Origin: Nemertoderma westbladi
Taxonomy: Eukaryota > Xenacoelomorpha > Nemertodermatida > Nemertodermatidae
Direction: 5' to 3'
DNA length: 36,101 nucleotides
Assembly (NCBI GenBank): GCA_032718475.1
Contig: JAUCBJ010008902.1
Coordinates: 1 to 36,101, forward strand
Shown here in pieces: positions 8,580 through 18,822 of this stretch; the stretch's first letter is position 1, and each line of letters begins with the position of its first letter. Made by a program: the position numbers and the translations under genes. The notes under the pieces were generated by a model. It had not been told where the DNA came from, did not search any database, and saw nothing but the letters and a program-made list of their open reading frames with translations.

Positions 8580-9115
8580 ATGAAATAATATACTGCGGGC
8601 GTAGTAGTAAAAAAGATCGCCAGTGAGAGCAACAATGTCCTTTTTGATAATATGTGAAATTGCATTTTCTCGGATTGAGTTCGAAAAGATTCTAACTACT
8701 GTACATCAGACAGGTCCTATCAGAATTCATTTGCAAATCAACAGCAATTGCAATAAGACTGATGGAAGAAAATTTGAACTGAAGCAACATTAAGTCTACT
8801 AGTGCTGCATGTTCTTTACTATTAATGTTTATTGTATTATATATACCTGAAATAATTATACAGTATCTACTAGATGGTGGTGCTTGCGTACCGCGAAAGA
8901 AGCTCTCTACAGTAGTTTCAGACGACTGTTCAACTATCCGTGTCTTTCGTTCAAGTTACACTCAAAATAATGCATATACATCAATAATGTTTATCACATA
9001 ATGACTATGTTAAGAGTTAATGAACAGAAGGCGGCATATAATTATTGACCTTTCAATAAGTTTACTATATTATTATAACACCGTTACGACTTCTTACTGT
9101 AAAAGTATTCACTAT
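8580..9115. other. non-coding, probable intron of the BBOX1-like gene
   Basis: AT-rich sequence upstream (on the minus strand) of the dioxygenase terminal exon. I looked for the preceding exon, which in BBOX1 ends just before the SNLAYT region, and found no convincing match. It is therefore most likely intron. Confidence 0.45.
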
Positions 9116-9193
9116 CTATATATATATGTATGTATGTGTGTTGTATGTATGTATGTATGTATGTATGTATGTATGTATGTATGTATGTATGTG
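9116..9193 (+). repeat. ATGT/TATG tetranucleotide microsatellite
   Basis: A TATA stretch grades into about 17 ATGT units with one interruption (GTGTGTTG). The repeat gives a spurious Met-Tyr-Val-Cys open frame. It is directly followed by GGTGAACT and the GGGGAC-rich repeat. Confidence 0.95.
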
Positions 9194-9211
9194 TAGGTGA
9201 ACTGGTTCAAA

Positions 9212-9283
9212 CAGGGGACAATAGCATGAATACACAGCGACAAACCGGGGACGATCTACAATCCGGGGACGTCCCCGGAATGA
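9212..9283. repeat. GGGGAC-rich dispersed repeat, copy 1
   Basis: About 72 bp closely matching 16956-17026: GGGGACAAT.GCATGAATAC, then CGACAAACCGGGGACGAT, then the 18-bp perfect palindrome TCCGGGGACGTCCCCGGA (9262-9279). Similarity continues weakly into GGAATCTACGTA. Two copies about 7.7 kb apart in the same orientation suggest an interspersed element fragment. There are no clear terminal repeats, so I do not name a family. Confidence 0.75.
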
Positions 9284-9966
9284 AAAGATATCAAAAATGG
9301 AATCTACGTACTAAAATTAATGGATTCTGAAAATTTCAGATCATTTCGGCGATGTCCCCTGTTCCACCCAAACCTGTCAAATACGTGTGTAAATTTGTGT
9401 TTGAGTTTTGAAAATTTCACTGACCCCAGTATAATGCGATAGTTTCAAGTGTCCCCATTCCCATACAGTTAATATAACATTCCAAACACACGTTGTAGTA
9501 TGGGTGCTGTTGTTCAATGTGGGGACTGGAATCTACAATGTAATTAATATGTTGTGATCTAATTTAACATTTTGACCAAACGCAGCAGTATGTGTGGTAT
9601 GGTTCAAAATGGGGACTAGGAATTCATTGTCACCTAAAAAGTAGAGATTAATTTTAAGTAAGTAGAATATATATATGTCGAATGTGCCAATTTGGAAATC
9701 AAATACTTTAGTAATCGTGTTTTAAAGCAGAATGGCGCCCCTCACTGCTATTATTTCATTCATTTCATTTCTATTATCTATTATTTCAACAAACAATAAG
9801 AAATCAAATCGAATATATAATTTTATGACAAATTTTCCTGATAAACAACTTGATATACATTTGCAATATACAATTGTAAGTGATTCATGAAGGACATTCA
9901 TTAAGAATGTTACGTTTCCTTTTCTTTCTATAATTTGTATAAGCTGATTCTGACTCAAATTCAAAT
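9284..9966. other. non-coding, rich in GGGGAC/GTCCCC motifs
   Basis: No coding signal. The hexamer GGGGAC or its complement recurs (GATGTCCCCTG, AAGTGTCCCCATT, TGTGGGGACTGG, AATGGGGACTAGG), pointing to diverged copies of the neighbouring repeat. The rest is AT-rich. Confidence 0.5.
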
Positions 9967-10262
9967 TCAGTTACTTGAAAATACATCCATATCATCTTTA
10001 CCAGAAACATTTCCCGAATCAGTATCAGAATTGCATAGATTGTTTTTATCTTCTTGAGAATCACCACAGACCATGTCACAGTTACTCAATGCCGGATTGC
10101 TGACATGTTGCTCACTGATGCAATCTGCAAGTTCAGCATAGTTGCTGCACCATGTAAACTCCTTAACAATATCAAGAACATTGGTGGTAGTTAAATCTGA
10201 TGTATCAAATAAGTCATGCCATGAACGCATGGTTTGCATAACAATAACAGACGCAGTTAACC
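9967..10262 (-). CDS. unassigned minus-strand ORF next to the 33-bp array
   Basis: About 97 codons of non-repetitive, protein-like sequence: TASVIVMQTMRSWHDLFDTS near the start, then LDIVKEFTWCSNYAELADC and an acidic, Ser/Asn/Asp-rich tail ending DDMDVFSSN and a stop. Codon use and composition differ from the AT-rich noise around it. The upstream edge runs straight into the minisatellite, and the first in-frame ATG lies at MQTMRS. It could be the last exon of a minus-strand gene whose intron or exon holds the array, since the array's far side also ends in a charged minus-strand ORF (15340-15451). I recognise no family. It may also be a relic of a transposon ORF. Confidence 0.35.
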
Positions 10263-10394
10263 TTGCCCCCAAACCCTATCCTCCTCCAACGACCCTGACC
10301 CATCCACTCCTTCAACCCCCAACGACCTCGTCCCACCCACTCCTTCAACCTCGGACAACCCTGCCCCAACCACTCCTTCAACATGCGACAACCC

Positions 10395-12587
10395 TGCCCC
10401 ACTCACACCTTTAAACTCAGACGACCCTGCCCCACTCACTACTTAAAACTCCGACAACCCTGCCCCACCCACTCCTTCAACCCCCAACGACCTCGTCCCA
10501 CCCACTCCTTCAACCTCGGACAACCCTGCCCCACCCACTCCTTCAACATCCGACAACCCTGCCCACTCACACCTTTAAACTCAGACGACCCTGACCCACT
10601 CACTCCTTCAACCTCCGACAACCCTGCCCCACCCACTCCTTTAAACTCCGACAATCCTGCCCCAGCCACTCCTTTAAACTCCAATGACCCTGCCCCACCC
10701 ACTCCTTCAACCTCCGACAACCCTGCCCCACTCACTCCTTTAAACTCCAATGACCCTGCCCCACCCACTCCTTTAAACTCCGACAATCCTGCCCCAGCCA
10801 CTCCTTTAAACTCCAATGACCCTGCCCCACCCACTCCTTCAACCTCCGACAACCCTGCCCCACTCACTCCTTTAAACTCAAATGACTCTGCCCCACCCAC
10901 TCCTTCAACCTCCGACAACCCTGCCCCACTCACTCCTTTAAACTCAGACAACCCTGCCCCATTCACTCCTTTAAACTCAAATGACCCTACCCCACCCACT
11001 CATTCGACCTCCGACAACCCTGCCCCACTCACTCATTTAAACTCAAATGACCCTGCCCCACCCACTCCTTCAACCTCCGACAACCCTGCCTCACTCACTC
11101 CTTTAAACTCAGACGACCCTGCTCCACTCACTCCTTTAAACTCCAATGACTCTGCCCCACCCACTCCTTCAACCTTCAACGACCCTGCCCCACCCACTCC
11201 ATCAACCTTCAACGACCCTGCCTCACCCACTCCTTAAACCTCCGACAACCCTGCCCCACTCACTCCTTTAAACTCCGACAACCCTGCCCCACTCACTCCT
11301 TTAAACTCCGACAACCCTGCCCCACTCACTCCTTTAAACTCCGACAACCCTGCCCCACTCACTCCTTTATATTCCAATCACCCTGCCCCACCCACTCCTT
11401 CAACCTCCAACGATCTCGCCCCACCCACTCCTTCAACCTCCAACGACTCTGCCCCACCCACTCCTTCAACCTCGGACAACCCTGCCCCACTCACACCTTT
11501 AAACTCAGACAAACCTGCCCCACTCACTACTTAAAACTCCGACAACCCTGCCCCACCCACTCCTTCAACCCCCAACGACCTCGTCCCACCCACTCCTTCA
11601 ACCTCGGACAACCCTGCCCCACCCACTCCTTCAACATCCGACAACCCTGCCCACTCACACCTTTAAACTCAGACGACCCTGACCCACTCACTCCTTCAAC
11701 CTCCGACAACCCTGCCCCACCCACTCCTTTAAACTCCGACAATCCTGCCCCAGCCACTCCTTTAAACTCCAATGACCCTGCCCCACCCACTCCTTCAACC
11801 TCCGACAACCCTGCCCCACTCACTCCTTTAAACTCCAATGACCCTGCCCCACCCACTCCTTTAAACTCCGACAATCCTGCCCCAGCCACTCCTTTAAACT
11901 CCAATGACCCTGCCCCACCCACTCCTTCAACCTCCGACAACCCTGCCCCACTCACTCCTTTAAACTCAAATGACTCTGCCCCACCCACTCCTTCAACCTC
12001 CGACAACCCTGCCCCACTCACTCCTTCAAACTCAGACAACCCTGCCCCATTCACTCCTTTAAACTCAAATGACCCTACCCCACCCACTCATTCGACCTCT
12101 GACAACCCTGCCCCACTCACTCATTTAAACTCAAATGACCCTGCCCCACCCACTCCTTCAACCTCCGACAACCCTGCCTCACTCACTCCTTTAAACTCAG
12201 ACGACCCTGCCCCACTCACTCCTTTAAACTCCAATGACTCTGCCCCACCCACTCCTTCAACCTTCAACGACCCTGCCCCACCCACTCCATCAACCTTCAA
12301 CGACCCTGCCTCACCCACTCCTTAAACCTCCGACAACCCTGCCCCACTCACTCCTTTAAACTCCGACAACCCTGCCCCACTCACTCCTTTAAACTCCGAC
12401 AACCCTGCCCCACTCACTCCTTTAAACTCCGACAACCCTGCCCCACTCACTCCTTTATATTCCAATCACCCTGCCCCACCCACTCCTTCAACCTCCAACG
12501 ATCTCGCCCCACCCACTCCTTCAACCTCCAACGACTCTGCCCCACCCACTCCTTCAACCTCGGACAACCCTGCCCCACTCACTCCTT
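10395..12587. repeat. duplicated 1.1-kb block inside the 33-bp array (offset 1088 bp)
   Basis: Sequence from about 10395-11499 recurs at about 11483-12587 with only a few substitutions (for example CTGCTCCACT at 11113 against CTGCCCCACT at 12201). The offset of 1088 bp is one base short of 33 units, so a unit-length change is carried in both copies. Near-identity implies a recent duplication. Confidence 0.85.
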
Positions 12588-15218
12588 TAAACTCAAATGA
12601 CCCTGCCCCACCCACTCCTTCAACCTCCGACAACCCTGCCCCACTCACTCCTTTAAACTCAAATGACCCTGCCCCACCCACTCCTTCAACCTCCGACAAC
12701 CCTGCCCCACTCACTCCTTTAAACTCAGACAACCCTACCCCACTCACTCCTTTAGACTCAAATGACCCTGCCCCACCCACTCCTTTGACCTCCGACAACC
12801 CTCTCCCACTCACTCCTTTAAACTCAAATGACCCTGCCCCACCCACTCCTTCAACCTCCGACAACCCTGCCCCACCCACTCCTTCAACCTCCGACAACCC
12901 TGCCCCACTCACTCCTTTAAACTCAAATGACCCTGCCCCACCCACTCCTTCAACCTCCGACAACCCTGCCCCACTCACTCCTTTAAACTCAGACAGCCCT
13001 GCCCCACTCACTCCTTTAAACTCAAATGACCCTACCCCACCCACTCCTTTGACCTCCGACAACCCTGCCCCACTCACTCCTTTAAACTCAAAACCCTGCC
13101 CCACCCACTCCTTCAACCTCCGACAACCCTGCCCCACTCACTCCTTTAAACTCAAATGACCCTGCCCCACCCACTCCTTCAACCTCCGACAACCCTGCCC
13201 CACTCACTCCTTTAAAATCAGACAGCCCTGCCCCACTCACTCCTTTAAACTCAAATGACCCTCCCCCACCCACTCCTTTGACCTCCGACAATCCTGCCCC
13301 ACTCACTCCTTTAAACTCAAAACCCTGCCCCACCCACTCCTTCAACCTCCGAAAACCCTGCCCCACTCACTCCTTTAAACTCCGACAACCCTGCCCCAGC
13401 CACTCCTTTAAACTCAAATGACCCTGCCCCACCCACTCCTTCAACCTCCGACAACCCTGCCCCACTCACTCCTTTAAACTCAGACGACCCTGCCCCACCC
13501 CCTCCTTTAAACTCCAATGACCCTGCCCCATACACTCCTTTAAACTCCGACGACCCTGCCCCACCTCCTCCTTTAAACTCCAATGACCCTGCCCCATCCA
13601 CTCCTTCAACCTCCGACAACCCTGCCCCATTCACTCCTTTAAAATCAGACAACCCTGCCCCACCCACTCCTTTAAATTCCAACGACCCAGACCCACCCAC
13701 TTCTTTAAACTCAGACGACCCTGCCCCACTCACTCCTTTAAACTCCAATGACTCTGCCCCACCCACTCCTTCAACCTTCAACGACCCTGCCCCACCCACT
13801 CCATCAACCTTCAACGACCCTGCCTCACCCACTCCTTAAACCTCCGACAACCCTGCCCCACTCACTCCTTTAAACTCCGACAACCCTGCCCCACTCACTC
13901 CTTTAAACTCCGACAACCCTGCCCCACTCACTCCTTTAAACTCCGACAACCCTGCCCCACTCACTCCTTTATATTCCAATCACCCTGCCCCACCCACTCC
14001 TTCAACCTCCAACGATCTCGCCCCACCCACTCCTTCAACCTCCAACGACTCTGCCCCACCCACTCCTTCAACCTCGGACAACCCTGCCCCACTCACTCCT
14101 TTAAACTCAAATGACCCTGCCCCACCCACTCCTTCAACCTCCGACAACCCTGCCCCACTCACTCCTTTAAACTCAAATGACCCTGCCCCACCCACTCCTT
14201 CAACCTCCGACAACCCTGCCCCACTCACTCCTTTAAACTCAGACAACCCTACCCCACTCACTCCTTTAAACTCAAATGACCCTGCCCCACCCACTCCTTT
14301 GACCTCCGACAACCCTCTCCCACTCACTCCTTTAAACTCAAATGACCCTGCCCCACCCACTCCTTCAACCTCCGACAACCCTGCCCCACCCACTCCTTCA
14401 ACCTCCGACAACCCTGCCCCACTCACTCCTTTAAACTCAAATGACCCTGCCCCACCCACTCCTTCAACCTCCGACAACCCTGCCCCACTCACTCCTTTAA
14501 ACTCAGACAGCCCTGCCCCACTCACTCCTTTAAACTCAAATGACCCTACCCCACCCACTCCTTTGACCTCCGACAACCCTGCCCCACTCACTCCTTTAAA
14601 CTCAAAACCCTGCCCCACCCACTCCTTCAACCTCCGACAACCCTGCCCCACTCACTCCTTTAAACTCAAATGACCCTGCCCCACCCACTCCTTCAACCTC
14701 CGACAACCCTGCCCCACTCACTCCTTTAAAATCAGACAGCCCTGCCCCACTCACTCCTTTAAACTCAAATGACCCTCCCCCACCCACTCCTTTGACCTCC
14801 GACAATCCTGCCCCACTCACTCCTTTAAACTCAAAACCCTGCCCCACCCACTCCTTCAACCTCCGAAAACCCTGCCCCACTCACTCCTTTAAACTCCGAC
14901 AACCCTGCCCCAGCCACTCCTTTAAACTCAAATGACCCTGCCCCACCCACTCCTTCAACCTCCGACAACCCTGCCCCACTCACTCCTTTAAACTCAGACG
15001 ACCCTGCCCCACCCCCTCCTTTAAACTCCAATGACCCTGCCCCATACACTCCTTTAAACTCCGACGACCCTGCCCCACCTCCTCCTTTAAACTCCAATGA
15101 CCCTGCCCCATCCACTCCTTCAACCTCCGACAACCCTGCCCCATTCACTCCTTTAAAATCAGACAACCCTGCCCCACCCACTCCTTTAAATTCCAACGAC
15201 CCAGACCCACCCACTTCT
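12318..15218. repeat. duplicated 1.4-kb block inside the 33-bp array (offset 1514 bp)
   Basis: Sequence from about 12318-13704 recurs at about 13832-15218 at a constant offset of 1514 bp. Differences are rare (for example TTTAGACTC at about 12750 against TTTAAACTC). The same CTCCTTAAACCTCCGACAAC marker also occurs at 11230, 12318 and 13832, so this block and the 1088-bp block share an ancestral segment amplified three times. Confidence 0.85.
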
Positions 15219-15299
15219 TTAAACTCCAACGACCCTGCCCCACCCACTCCTTTAAACTCCATCGACACAGCCCCACTCACTCCTTTAAACTCCGACAAC

Positions 15300-15451
15300 T
15301 TAGGCACTTCAATATCTCTCTGTATCTCTTCTTTATTGTCCAATCTTCTAGTTGCTCTGCTTCTTTTTTGGTAAGATTTGATAACTTCCGTGTTATTCCA
15401 CCTTCTTCTTCTTGTATTCAATACCTTTTCTCCTTCCTTTTCAACCCCATA
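15300..15451 (-). CDS. charged minus-strand ORF running into the 33-bp array
   Basis: On the minus strand, after a TAA near 15455, an open frame reads LVYGVEKEGEKV, then LNTRRRRWNNTEVIKSYQKR, then about 20 more charged residues to EIQRDIEVPK. It then passes in frame into Gly-rich repeat units (LSEFKGVSGA...) and stays open to 14831. The non-repeat part is basic and looks protein-like. It has no ATG, so it would need an upstream exon. It may mark the coding side of a gene invaded or expanded by the minisatellite, or be chance. No family recognised. Confidence 0.28.
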
Positions 15452-15633
15452 AACAAGTTAACATCCATGTATTTACAATTATTTTATACATTGATTTCAT
15501 TTACTATTAATACACTTTGTAAAAAGTAGCACTTTTTAGAGGTCGGCCAGAGTGTGTTTATTATCTGAACGAAGCGAGTGTTATAAAATGTCATAACGCT
15601 ATAAAGTGCATCTTTCTTATAAGTATGTTTGTA

Positions 15634-15780
15634 ATTTTCTCCAATTATATCAACTTTATACATAGAAACTTGTTTGCACTTAACTTGAAATTGTGAATCC
15701 CGGCATAACCAAGAAAGTTCAACTTTTTGATCCTATAACAATTTTTCTAGAACTGTACAAAGTTGATATAATTAGAGAAT
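15634..15780. repeat. imperfect inverted repeat (27-29 bp arms, 91-bp spacer)
   Basis: Left arm 15634-15662 (ATTTTCTCCAATTATATCAA...) is the reverse complement of the right arm 15754-15780 (...TTGATATAATTAGAGAAT), with one indel and about one mismatch. Weaker complementarity extends outward to about 15617 and 15798. It could be a foldback element or an old hairpin MITE. It ends just short of the TTAA-flanked element. Confidence 0.65.
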
Positions 15781-15793
15781 TAGAGAAAAACAC

Positions 15794-15797
15794 TTAA
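15794..15797. other. TTAA target site, left flank of TIR element
   Basis: First of the two TTAA tetranucleotides that abut the terminal inverted repeats; the partner is at 16772-16775. Together they look like a target-site duplication. Confidence 0.7.
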
Positions 15798-16771
15798 GGC
15801 CCCGGTAGCACTACTTCAATAATTTTTTTCAAAAATTTTTTTAATTTCATCTAGAGCAGATTTATCAAGATTCCAAATTTGAAAACCGCTTAGCAAGATC
15901 TGTCCTATTTCTCGAGATATTGCTGTCTGTCCGTTTTACTGTCGGTTTGTCCGTCAGTATGTCTGTCCGTCAATAAAAAACATACGATTTGTCTAATAAA
16001 ATTCCCTGTGTGGGTTTTCGTGGTCGGTGACTTCATTTCTGATGTCATTAATCAAATTTGCCCTCGTCGGTTCTGTCTGTATGCCTGTCAGTCTGTCTGT
16101 CAAAATATAACCTATTTTTAGCATGGTTTATGCTTTCTTGTTGATACCTATATATTGACAAACTTTCTCACATATTAACAGACAATTTTTGCGCGGGAAG
16201 GTTCAAATTTTAAAGGCAATTATCTCGGAATTGTTTTTTTTGCATAAAAATAGCTTCAGACAATTCAATTTTCAATAAATTTTCAAAAATTTTGCTCAGA
16301 GGGGTTCTCTGATGTGCTCTCTCTTCAGATATCTCGATCTCGAATTCTGATTGTTTTATTCCAATAAGGAAATAATTGGCCAAAATTGAATAAAATATTT
16401 ATAATTTTTAATTTGTCAAAATTAAACAATAAACAAAACAAAAAACAGCACCAAAATGATAATTGTTAATTAATTTTTGAAATTTTGCTTCGAGATATCG
16501 AAAGAGCATACATTTTTGATGCGATTTGAAAAATTAGAAAGGAAAATACTCAAGATTGAATCTGATGAAGGTTTTTGGATTTTTATCCAAAAATTTGTCA
16601 ATATTTGTTAATATTTTTTCAAATTTTTGAAAAATTTGAATTTTTTATTTTTATTCATAATTACAAATCTTCCATTGACCTTCATACCAAGTTATGGTCG
16701 TTTCTGACAATGAGAAGTTGCTCTAACAAGGCAATATAAAAATCATGTCCATGTAGCGCTACCGCGGGGCC
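15798..16771. mobile_element. 974-bp TTAA-flanked element with terminal inverted repeats (non-autonomous, piggyBac-type signature)
   Basis: The left end reads GGCCCCGGTAGCACTAC (15798-15814). The right end, read on the minus strand, is GGCCCCGCGGTAGCGCTAC (16771-16753). These inverted repeats match except for a 2-bp insertion and one substitution. Both ends are directly flanked by TTAA (15794-15797 and 16772-16775), the target duplication typical of piggyBac transposons. The interior is AT-rich, with short CTGT/GTCT tracts and no transposase ORF, so it would depend on a helper element. Exact family is inferred from the TTAA target site and terminal GG/CC only. Confidence 0.78.
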
Positions 16772-16775
16772 TTAA
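16772..16775. other. TTAA target site, right flank of TIR element
   Basis: Second TTAA, directly after the right terminal inverted repeat. Confidence 0.7.
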
Positions 16776-17888
16776 AATAATACCTAGACCAACGTATCGT
16801 ATGTTTTCATTTTTATGTATTTACTGTAGTACTAAAGAATTTAACTTGCTTAGTACCCAATCCTACTTGATATGTTCATGCAATCATATGTATTCAAAAA
16901 TATACATTACATACGGATACGGATTACACAGGATTACGTTGTACCTGATTCATACCGGGGACAATTGCATGAATACACAACGACAAACCGGGGACGATTA
17001 ACAATCCGGGGACGTCCCCGGAGTGAATTGGTAGCTAAAATGCAATCTACATCAACATCATTTTTTCTCCATAATCAGTATGAAATAAATGAATCGCTTA
17101 TTAAAATATAAATTTTAGAAACGAAATAATACATGTATTGTTTTCTTCTTATATATTAAGAAAATCAGAATTATAGCATTTAACTATATTATCGACTGTA
17201 TTAATGTTACGAACATCATGTAGTCAATAATATACTATTATTAGGCACTACATACTGCGAAATTAAATAAATGTTTCTTAGGTTTAGTTAATTATTTATT
17301 TCAAGTTCATTGGTTATTTTGATTATTATCACAAATAGCAATAAAAATATTAAAATATTTAGTTAAAATTGGTAGCAAAATGAAATCTACGTATTGTTTC
17401 CTCACATCAAAATCATATTGCCGAGTTAGTTACGAATACAAGGGTTTGAAGATTATGGCTGCCCATTGAACCCTTTCTATTTCTCAAGAATATTCCAGAA
17501 CATTATTTGTTATCCAATCACATATCGTCTGACACGGCAGCACATTGTTAAATGTTTAACATTGGGTAGAGTTAATGATTGTGTAAACTCTACCTGAAAT
17601 GTGCTCAATCACACTGGGGACCGGGTCGTGATTGGAGAAAAACTTAAACACACCAGTGAAATGTGTATGTTTGAGGACCCCAGTTCAACCTATGAGTAAC
17701 AAATTAGCAATCTTTAGAGTTGATAAATTTTGAATCAATAGAATGACGTAAAATGGTCTCCTGAGTCTATCGGTGCCAAAATAATTTAATTTGAACCAAG
17801 AATAAAGAAGTTATAAGGGAATCAATATCGACCCCAGAACCGACCGATAGAAATAACGGTCCCCAGAATGGGGGTTGTACAAAGAGGG
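16776..17888. other. non-coding stretch with repeat fragments
   Basis: AT-rich, no credible ORF. It contains the second GGGGAC repeat (16956-17026), a short motif TTGGTAGC.AAATG.AATCTAC occurring at about 17029 and again at about 17368, and further GGGGAC/GACCCC motifs near 17615, 17675 and 17860. Confidence 0.55.
16956..17026. repeat. GGGGAC-rich dispersed repeat, copy 2
   Basis: Same orientation as the copy at 9212-9283, with a handful of substitutions. The palindrome TCCGGGGACGTCCCCGGA is conserved without change at 17005-17022, even though the flanks have diverged. Confidence 0.75.
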
Positions 17889-18039
17889 GTGTATGTATGT
17901 ATGTATGTATGTATGTATGTATGTATGTATGTATGTATGTATGTATGTATGTATGTATGTATGTATGTATGTATGTATGTATGTATGTATGTATGTATGT
18001 ATGTATGTATGTATGTATGTATGTATGTATGTATGTATG
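17889..18039 (+). repeat. ATGT tetranucleotide microsatellite, about 38 units
   Basis: A nearly perfect 151-bp GTAT/ATGT tract, followed by GTATCTATCTATAT and then GGGTGAACT, the same octamer that follows the microsatellite at 9116-9193. The Met-Tyr-Val-Cys open frames across it are artefacts of the repeat. Confidence 0.97.
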
Positions 18040-18374
18040 CGTATCTATCTATATCGGGTGAACTCCTCCGAAGCTATAGCTCGTCCGTCAATGAAAGTTA
18101 TATCAATCGACGCAGCTCAAACCTAGGAAGTAGAAAAAAGGTTACGAAAAAAATTATTAAAGTGTCTTTTTTTATTTCGAAAAATAGCCCCATAACACGA
18201 AAATTGCCATAGACTCAATGATAGCACCAGCTGCTGGTGCTCCTGAGGGCATAGTAAGCCACTACTATTGATTGAATGGATAGGCCCAAACTGCAGAGAA
18301 TTATATTTTACTTGCCAAGTTTTTTACTCTATCCCAGACAAGTAATCTAATATAAGCTGTTAGAAAGTAATGTA

Positions 18375-18513
18375 TTATCCCGCCAGCTGAATAGTTCTTC
18401 CCAGTGTGCCAACTAATAGTATATTATTGTAGTATACTAACTACTACGCCTACACAAATTGGAAATGTTTTATCCCGCCAGCTGAATAGCTCTTCCCAGT
18501 GTGCCAACAAACT
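18375..18513 (+). repeat. direct repeat pair, about 44 bp, offset 95 bp
   Basis: TTATCCCGCCAGCTGAATAG followed by TCTTCCCAGTGTGCCAAC is present at 18375 and again at 18470, with one internal difference (GTTC against GCTC). Each copy carries a CAGCTG E-box. Confidence 0.8.
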
Positions 18514-18658
18514 ACAGTAATAGTTTTATTATTGTACAGTAGTATATAGTAGGCCTATACATGATATTGTAGCAGTAGTATGATATACTTGTACACTGCG
18601 TCATGGTCACCCGTAGCCCATCATTACCATCATTACCATCCATTTTCTAGTACTGCAG

Positions 18659-18816
18659 CCAATCAGAAGCCACCATTTCAACCTTTACCAGTGGTCGTTA
18701 TTATTTCAACCAATCAGATGTCAGCATTTCATCCGTAACCACTGCAACTTCTCAAGTTCCCGCATCTTCCGCTAGAGGCGTTATTAGTCACCCAACTCTA
18801 GTACTGCATCCAATCA
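18659..18816 (+). promoter_or_regulatory. three CCAAT-box motifs
   Basis: CCAATCAG at 18659-18666 and 18710-18717 match the NF-Y consensus, and CCAATCAT at 18810-18817 is one base off. Two of them sit inside a direct duplication. They lie 0.8-1 kb upstream of the orphan ORF at 19616, too far for a core promoter but possible enhancer or LTR-type elements. Confidence 0.35.
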
Positions 18817-18822
18817 TAAGCC

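Larger units (their letters stand above)
10262..15299. repeat. 33-bp minisatellite array, about 150 units
   Basis: Tandem 33-bp units built on CCCTGCCCCACTCACTCC and TTTAAACTC(C/A)GACAA, with alternating subtypes (AACTCAAATGAC, CAACCTCCGACAA). C-rich on the plus strand. Because 33 is divisible by 3, several frames stay open: plus-strand Pro-rich 11-mers (DNPAPLTPLNS / NDPAPPTPSTS, longest open stretch 10383-11237) and minus-strand Gly-rich 11-mers (GVSGAGLSEVE / GVGGAGSLEFK). Every frame is broken by single-base unit-length changes and stops, so I do not annotate them as genes. Long internal duplications are listed separately. Confidence 0.97.
18054..18822. other. non-coding mosaic of short direct duplications
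   Basis: No ORF. It contains an 8-bp-arm palindrome GCACCAGC-T-GCTGGTGC (18224-18240, including E-box CAGCTG), a pair of about 44-bp direct repeats starting at 18375 and 18470 (TTATCCCGCCAGCTGAATAG..., offset 95), and a second pair, TCTAGTACTGCA.CCAATCA (about 18647 and 18799). Confidence 0.6.

Noticed and set aside
8420-8665. Second minus-strand ORF overlapping the dioxygenase exon
   Set aside because: It lies in another frame across the splice acceptor and has no homology; the 7909-8562 frame carries all dioxygenase motifs.
9722-10079. Overlapping minus-strand ORFs of 64-80 codons
   Set aside because: Low-complexity AT-rich translations overlapping the better 9967-10262 frame; no family resemblance.
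10383-11237. 284-codon Pro-rich plus-strand protein
   Set aside because: It is entirely minisatellite apart from the ATG, it breaks in the next block copy, and equally long frames exist on the other strand. Kept only as an observation.
17868-18212. Met-Tyr-Val-Cys repeat proteins over the ATGT tracts
   Set aside because: Pure microsatellite translation with no flanking coding signal; the same pattern at 9130.
18224-18240. 17-bp palindrome with E-box as a transcription terminator or origin
   Set aside because: Short and isolated; no supporting context, so only mentioned as part of the surrounding region.
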